This document shows, in pieces, positions 60,713 through 64,000 of a stretch of DNA of 64,000 bases; the stretch's first letter is position 1, and every line of letters starts with the position of its first letter. Made by a program: the position numbers and the translations under genes. Source of the stretch: Haliscomenobacter sp041740695 (GTDB lineage: Bacteria; Bacteroidota; Bacteroidia; Chitinophagales; Saprospiraceae); the NCBI RefSeq assembly GCF_041740695.1, contig NZ_JBGSLK010000001.1, forward strand, positions 1 to 64,000. The letters are read 5' to 3'. The notes under the pieces were generated by a model. It worked only from the letters and a program-made list of their open reading frames with translations. It was not told the origin of the DNA and searched no databases.

Positions 60713-61765
60713 ATGGAGTTAAGCAAAGGGATCTTCTTTTTTTTCAGTGCATTGGGCGCATTTAATGGCTTGTTGTTGAGCAGCTATTTTTTCTTTTTTG
60801 CCAAAAAAAGAGCCGTAGCTCATTATTTTCTGGGAGCATTGCTTTTGGCATTGAGTTTAAGGGTTGGCAAGTCCGTTTTGTTTTATTTCGACCATGATTT
60901 GCCCAAAATCTATTTGCAAATTGGACTATCGGCCTGTTTCTTCATTGGGCCTACGCTTTATTTTTTCCTAAAATCGGGGTTAAATTCGGTTAAATCTTTA
61001 CCTCGTAATTGGGGCATCCATCTGCTGGTTCTTTTTTTGCTCATCACCTTAGGAGGCATCATTTTGCCATATCAACAATACCCCTGGGTATGGAACCGGG
61101 TTTATGTGCCGATCATCTATACGGAGTGGGCAATTTATGTAGTTGCGGCTGGCATTTTAATGAAAGATGTGCTGAAGAAAGTACTTATCCCGCGTTCAGA
61201 GGCCAAGGCTTATGATCTTTGGATGGCTTCAATTTACCTCATCAATGTTTTGATTTTTGCGGCGTTTCTTTGGGCCTTTTGGGGTGGACTACCGTACATC
61301 AGTGCAGCAATTACGTTCTCTTTTGCGTTGTACGTCAGCATTTTTATACTATTGAACAGAACAAAGAATGATGATTTGTTCCCAAGTGCGTCCCGCCACA
61401 ACACTAAAAAGCTGAGCGATGAGGAGGCCAAAGTTTGGTTAAACAACCTGGAGCAACTCATGGGCGACAAGCAAATTTTCAGAAACCCCAATCTTAAACT
61501 GCAAGACCTTGCTCAAGAATTACGCCTCACAACCCACCAATTGTCTCAGTTTTTGAATGACAATTTGGGTAAAAATTTCACCCAATTCATCAATGAATAC
61601 CGCATCAATGAAGCCTGTAAATTATTGGAAACGGATACACTACTCTCCGTTGAAGGCATTGGTGATGAGGTGGGCTTTAATTCAAAATCTACTTTTTTCA
61701 CAACTTTTAAAAAGATCAAAGGTGTAACCCCTGCTAAATTTAGACAGCATTTGGTCAAACCATAA
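60713..61765 (+). CDS. Membrane-bound AraC-family transcriptional regulator
   Basis: A 350-residue protein with about seven N-terminal membrane spans (residues 5-220; FFFFSALGAFNGLLLSSYFF, YFLGALLLALSLRVGKSVLF, and others). A short linker follows, then an AraC-type double helix-turn-helix at ~250-350: LKLQDLAQELRLTTHQLSQF, FTQFINEYRINEACKLLETD, VEGIGDEVGFNSKSTFFTTF and TPAKFRQHL. This seven-span plus AraC layout is common in Bacteroidota and suggests a sensor that reacts at the membrane. The dehydrogenase gene 107 bp downstream is its probable target. Confidence 0.9.
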   Translation: MELSKGIFFFFSALGAFNGLLLSSYFFFFAKKRAVAHYFLGALLLALSLRVGKSVLFYFDHDLPKIYLQIGLSACFFIGPTLYFFLKSGLNSVKSLPRNWGIHLLVLFLLITLGGIILPYQQYPWVWNRVYVPIIYTEWAIYVVAAGILMKDVLKKVLIPRSEAKAYDLWMASIYLINVLIFAAFLWAFWGGLPYISAAITFSFALYVSIFILLNRTKNDDLFPSASRHNTKKLSDEEAKVWLNNLEQLMGDKQIFRNPNLKLQDLAQELRLTTHQLSQFLNDNLGKNFTQFINEYRINEACKLLETDTLLSVEGIGDEVGFNSKSTFFTTFKKIKGVTPAKFRQHLVKP

Positions 61766-61872
61766 TTATCTACTCCACATTTATAAATCCGAACTCCTGT
61801 AACACCTTATCCGGACAATTTTCAGCTACTCCTTTAGGACATTTGTGTATTGTGAATTTTTAAATTTTAAGA

Positions 61873-63363
61873 ATGAAGAATACACTCGTACTATTGGCGC
61901 TATGCCTAACTTGCTACAGCTCTTTTGCCCAAACTGATCGGCAACAAATTGAAACCACCATTCAATTGTATTTCGATGGTTGGGCCACTGGCGATACAGC
62001 CAAGTTGAGCAAAGCCATGCACTACTCTTGTCATTTGAAAAATTATCGGGATGGGCGATTTATCCTTTTTACAAAATCAGATTATGTCAGCCGTTTTAGA
62101 CCCAAAGAAAGGGATAAAAACCTCAGCACAAATATCGTCTACGTGGACATTACGGATAACCTGATTGCCGGGGCAAAGGTGGAAATCCATACGGCTACGG
62201 ATAAATTCACTGACTATTTCAATTTGATGAAAACCACTGAAGGGTGGTTTATTGTGGATAAAATTTCAACTCGAACGCCGCATCGGATTAGAACCGCTAT
62301 GCCAGAAAAAGAGCCCGTTTTAAAGGGGTTGAGCCGCCCCTGGAGCATGGCTTTTTTGTCAGAAGATGAGGTAATTATCTCCGAAAAAGAAGGTGATTTA
62401 TTGAGGGTTAATTTAAGAACAAAGGTAAGAACCCCCATCAAAGGCTATCCAACTGACGTAGTAGGTAAGATGGGAGGGTTTGGCGATAATGCGGGCAAAT
62501 TCGAGGTAGTGTTAGACCCTCAGTTCTCACAAAATAAATACATCTACCTGTCTTATTCAGCTGAAAACGAAGCAGGTAAAACCACAAAAGTCATCCGAGC
62601 AATTTTAGAAAATGACGCATTGACGAATCTCAAAACACTATTGCTCGCTACACCATACGCCAATGAATGTTGTCACTATGGTGGCGGGATGATTTTTGGG
62701 CCTGATGGCAAATTGTACATCAGCATTGGCGAGCGTTTGTTTACGGAAAAAGACGAACCAGCACTGCCCTTTGCTCAAAATGTGCAGGACAAAAGGGGGA
62801 AAATATACCGCATCAATTCCGATGGAAGTATTCCGAGTGACAACCCAAATTTTGGCGCAGGTGCCACACCCGGACTGTATGCCATGGGCATTCGGGCAAC
62901 ACAAGGCCTGGCCCACGACCCTATCTCACACAAAATTTGGTTTAGCGAACATGGCACCCAGCAAGGTGATGAAATCAATGTGTTGAAAGCAGGCGCGAAC
63001 TATGGCTGGCCCATTAAAACCAGCGGAAAATACCGTTTTGAAGGCTATACTCCTCCCAAATTGAAAGACAGTACCTATACCGCCCCCGTTTGGTTTTGGC
63101 AACAAACGGTAGCACCCACAGGTTTGACCTTTTATACGGGTGATGAGTTTCCCACCTGGAAAGGCAATCTATTTGTTACAGGTTTATCCAAAGGCAGTCT
63201 TTGGCGCGTAACGCTTGAAAATGAAACGGTTAAAAATGTGGAAGAACTGTTTTTGGATAGCCGGGTTCGTGCCCGAAAAGTGCTACAAAGTCCAATGGGG
63301 AAATTGTACATTTTGACGGATGAAATGAATGGGCAGTTGATCAGGATTGTGAATAGGAATTAG
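61873..63363 (+). CDS. NTF2-like domain fused to PQQ-type glucose/sorbosone dehydrogenase
   Basis: A 496-residue exported protein (signal ends near SSFAQ). Residues ~22-135 form an NTF2-like/lumazine-binding-type domain (IETTIQLYFDGWATGDTAKL, GWFIVDKISTR). Residues ~150-496 are a six-bladed soluble aldose (glucose/sorbosone) dehydrogenase propeller: GLSRPWSMAFLSEDE, CHYGGGMIFGPDGKLYISIG, GIRATQGLAHDPISHKIWFS, EHGTQQGDEINVLKAGANYG. The histidine of HYGGG and the W-x-x-EHG motif match the PQQ-binding and catalytic region. It would oxidise a sugar in the periplasm. Fusion to an NTF2 domain is less common. Confidence 0.88.
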   Translation: MKNTLVLLALCLTCYSSFAQTDRQQIETTIQLYFDGWATGDTAKLSKAMHYSCHLKNYRDGRFILFTKSDYVSRFRPKERDKNLSTNIVYVDITDNLIAGAKVEIHTATDKFTDYFNLMKTTEGWFIVDKISTRTPHRIRTAMPEKEPVLKGLSRPWSMAFLSEDEVIISEKEGDLLRVNLRTKVRTPIKGYPTDVVGKMGGFGDNAGKFEVVLDPQFSQNKYIYLSYSAENEAGKTTKVIRAILENDALTNLKTLLLATPYANECCHYGGGMIFGPDGKLYISIGERLFTEKDEPALPFAQNVQDKRGKIYRINSDGSIPSDNPNFGAGATPGLYAMGIRATQGLAHDPISHKIWFSEHGTQQGDEINVLKAGANYGWPIKTSGKYRFEGYTPPKLKDSTYTAPVWFWQQTVAPTGLTFYTGDEFPTWKGNLFVTGLSKGSLWRVTLENETVKNVEELFLDSRVRARKVLQSPMGKLYILTDEMNGQLIRIVNRN

Positions 63364-63374
63364 AGTTTGGCCAA

Positions 63375-63438
63375 GGGTGTTTTCAATTATATGGTGAATA
63401 CAGCTTACTTTTGTATGTTCACCTTGTTGAAAACACCC
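63375..63438. repeat. Inverted repeat around the mtfA promoter
   Basis: GGGTGTTTTCAA (63375-63386) and TTGAAAACACCC (63427-63438) are exact 12-bp complements; GGTGAATAC and GTATGTTCACC form an inner, imperfect pair. The -7 box TACTTTTG (63406-63413) lies in the loop. The fold could act as a terminator for the dehydrogenase gene and as an operator for mtfA. Confidence 0.6.
63406..63413 (+). promoter_or_regulatory. -7 box TACTTTTG for the MtfA-type gene
   Basis: TACTTTTG fits TAnnTTTG and lies 38 bp upstream of the ATG at 63452, in the loop of the inverted repeat at 63375-63438. Confidence 0.5.
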
Positions 63439-63451
63439 ATTTGCCTATACC

Positions 63452-64000
63452 ATGCCCAACTACAAATTCATCGCAGCTGCTTTTTTCTTGCTGCTTTTGA
63501 TCACCTACTGGTGGTGGCTTTTTTTCAAAAAAAAACGCCCCAAACCTAACCCATTTCCAGCAGCGTGGAGGTACATTTTAAGCGAAAAAGTCGATTTTTA
63601 CAGTCAACTTTCCACCGCAGAAAAGGTCCGTTTTGAGGAGAGCGCACTAGCGTTTTTGGACAAAATCAGCATCACTGGCATCGACACTGACGTGAATGAT
63701 ACCGACAAGCTGCTGGTAGCGACGAGCGCAGTGATCCCACTTTTCGGGTTTCCGGGATGGCATTACCGCAACCTGCACGAGGTGCTCTTGTACGATGCGC
63801 CATTCAACCATGACTACGAGACTGAGCAGGGCAAAGCGCGCAATATCCTGGGCATGGTCGGCAGCGGTAGCATGAACCGGATGATGATTTTGTCCAAACC
63901 TGCTCTACACGAAGGTTTTGATCAGCAGCGTTCCTACCACAATGTGGGCATCCATGAGTTTGTTCACCTGCTCGATAAAGCCGATGGCGCTACGGATGGC
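63452..64000 (+). CDS. mtfA: MtfA-type zinc peptidase (M90), N-terminal part
   Basis: The frame from the ATG at 63452 stays open to the window end (183 codons). An N-terminal membrane helix (IAAAFFLLLLITYWWWLFF) is followed by KKKRPKPNPFPAAWRYILSE, then the M90 domain: YSQLSTAEKVRFEESALAFL, ATSAVIPLFGFPGWHYRNLH, and the zinc motif VGIHEFVHLLDKADG (HExxH). E. coli MtfA is a cytosolic peptidase that binds the Mlc repressor and affects sugar uptake; members with a membrane anchor are common in Bacteroidota. The C-terminus, with the third zinc ligand, is outside the window. Confidence 0.85.
   Translation, partial: MPNYKFIAAAFFLLLLITYWWWLFFKKKRPKPNPFPAAWRYILSEKVDFYSQLSTAEKVRFEESALAFLDKISITGIDTDVNDTDKLLVATSAVIPLFGFPGWHYRNLHEVLLYDAPFNHDYETEQGKARNILGMVGSGSMNRMMILSKPALHEGFDQQRSYHNVGIHEFVHLLDKADGATDG

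Noticed and set aside
63367..63549. 60-codon open frame before the window end
   Set aside because: It is out of frame with the MtfA-type gene starting at 63452, whose HExxH motif is clear.

Overview
The window looks like a piece of chromosome from a Bacteroidota bacterium, most likely the Saprospiria (Haliscomenobacter or Lewinella type). The evidence is: a SusC/SusD pair followed by a DUF4397 lipoprotein; type IX secretion sorting tails; many lipoprotein signal peptides; promoters of the Bacteroidota type TAnnTTTG; almost no Shine-Dalgarno sequences; and large adhesin-like proteins with HYR-like repeats and a dockerin-like module. Assignment below class level is inference. I see no rRNA, tRNA or CRISPR array.

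Layout. 1-2.2 kb is an accessory patch: the 3' end of an IS66-type transposase, then a small XRE regulator divergent from three small genes (one frameshifted), the group lying between two ~200-bp direct repeats. 2.2-9.8 kb holds mixed housekeeping genes (propeller/phosphoesterase lipoprotein, DedA, lipoprotein, TerC, a small conserved protein, GT2, trmD, FKBP isomerase). 10.1-16.8 kb is one operon: membrane protein, TetR regulator, cupin lipoprotein, TolC-like channel, periplasmic adaptor and RND pump, with two matching palindromic operators. 16.9-22.6 kb has a type IX cargo protein, ubiX, a thioredoxin, a SMUG2-like glycosylase, an alpha/beta hydrolase broken by an in-frame stop, and folC. 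22.9-25.5 kb is an exbB-exbD-exbD-tonB operon. 25.9-35.3 kb has a NYN-cold-shock fusion, a two-gene beta-oxidation operon, an NrtR-like regulator, an acyltransferase, purE, a GNAT and a class III aminotransferase. 35.8-38.8 kb is a PadR regulator overlapping an FtsX/MacB-type permease. 39.2-44.6 kb is the SusC/SusD/DUF4397 operon.

44.8-56.3 kb is dominated by two secreted proteins on the minus strand, a 2310-residue repeat protein and a 1057-residue extracellular nuclease, which share a C-terminal module. Between them lie an AT-rich membrane gene and a 25-codon remnant of a tyrosine recombinase. 56.4-57.0 kb is rpmI-rplT, without infC. 57.2-64.0 kb holds a predicted peptidoglycan hydrolase with no signal peptide, a subtilase lipoprotein, a membrane AraC regulator, an NTF2-glucose/sorbosone dehydrogenase fusion, and the start of an MtfA-type peptidase.

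The most unusual feature is the intergenic DNA. Nearly every larger gap contains a long fold-back element. Some share their termini (GGGCAAAAATAAGTG at 19.1 and 23.8 kb) or arm motif (GATGAAAGATGAGAG at 6.1 and 9.0 kb); others are unrelated in sequence but alike in design, such as the 41-bp perfect arms at 58.9 kb. I regard these, and the direct-repeat-bounded XRE cassette, as the best candidates for something undescribed.
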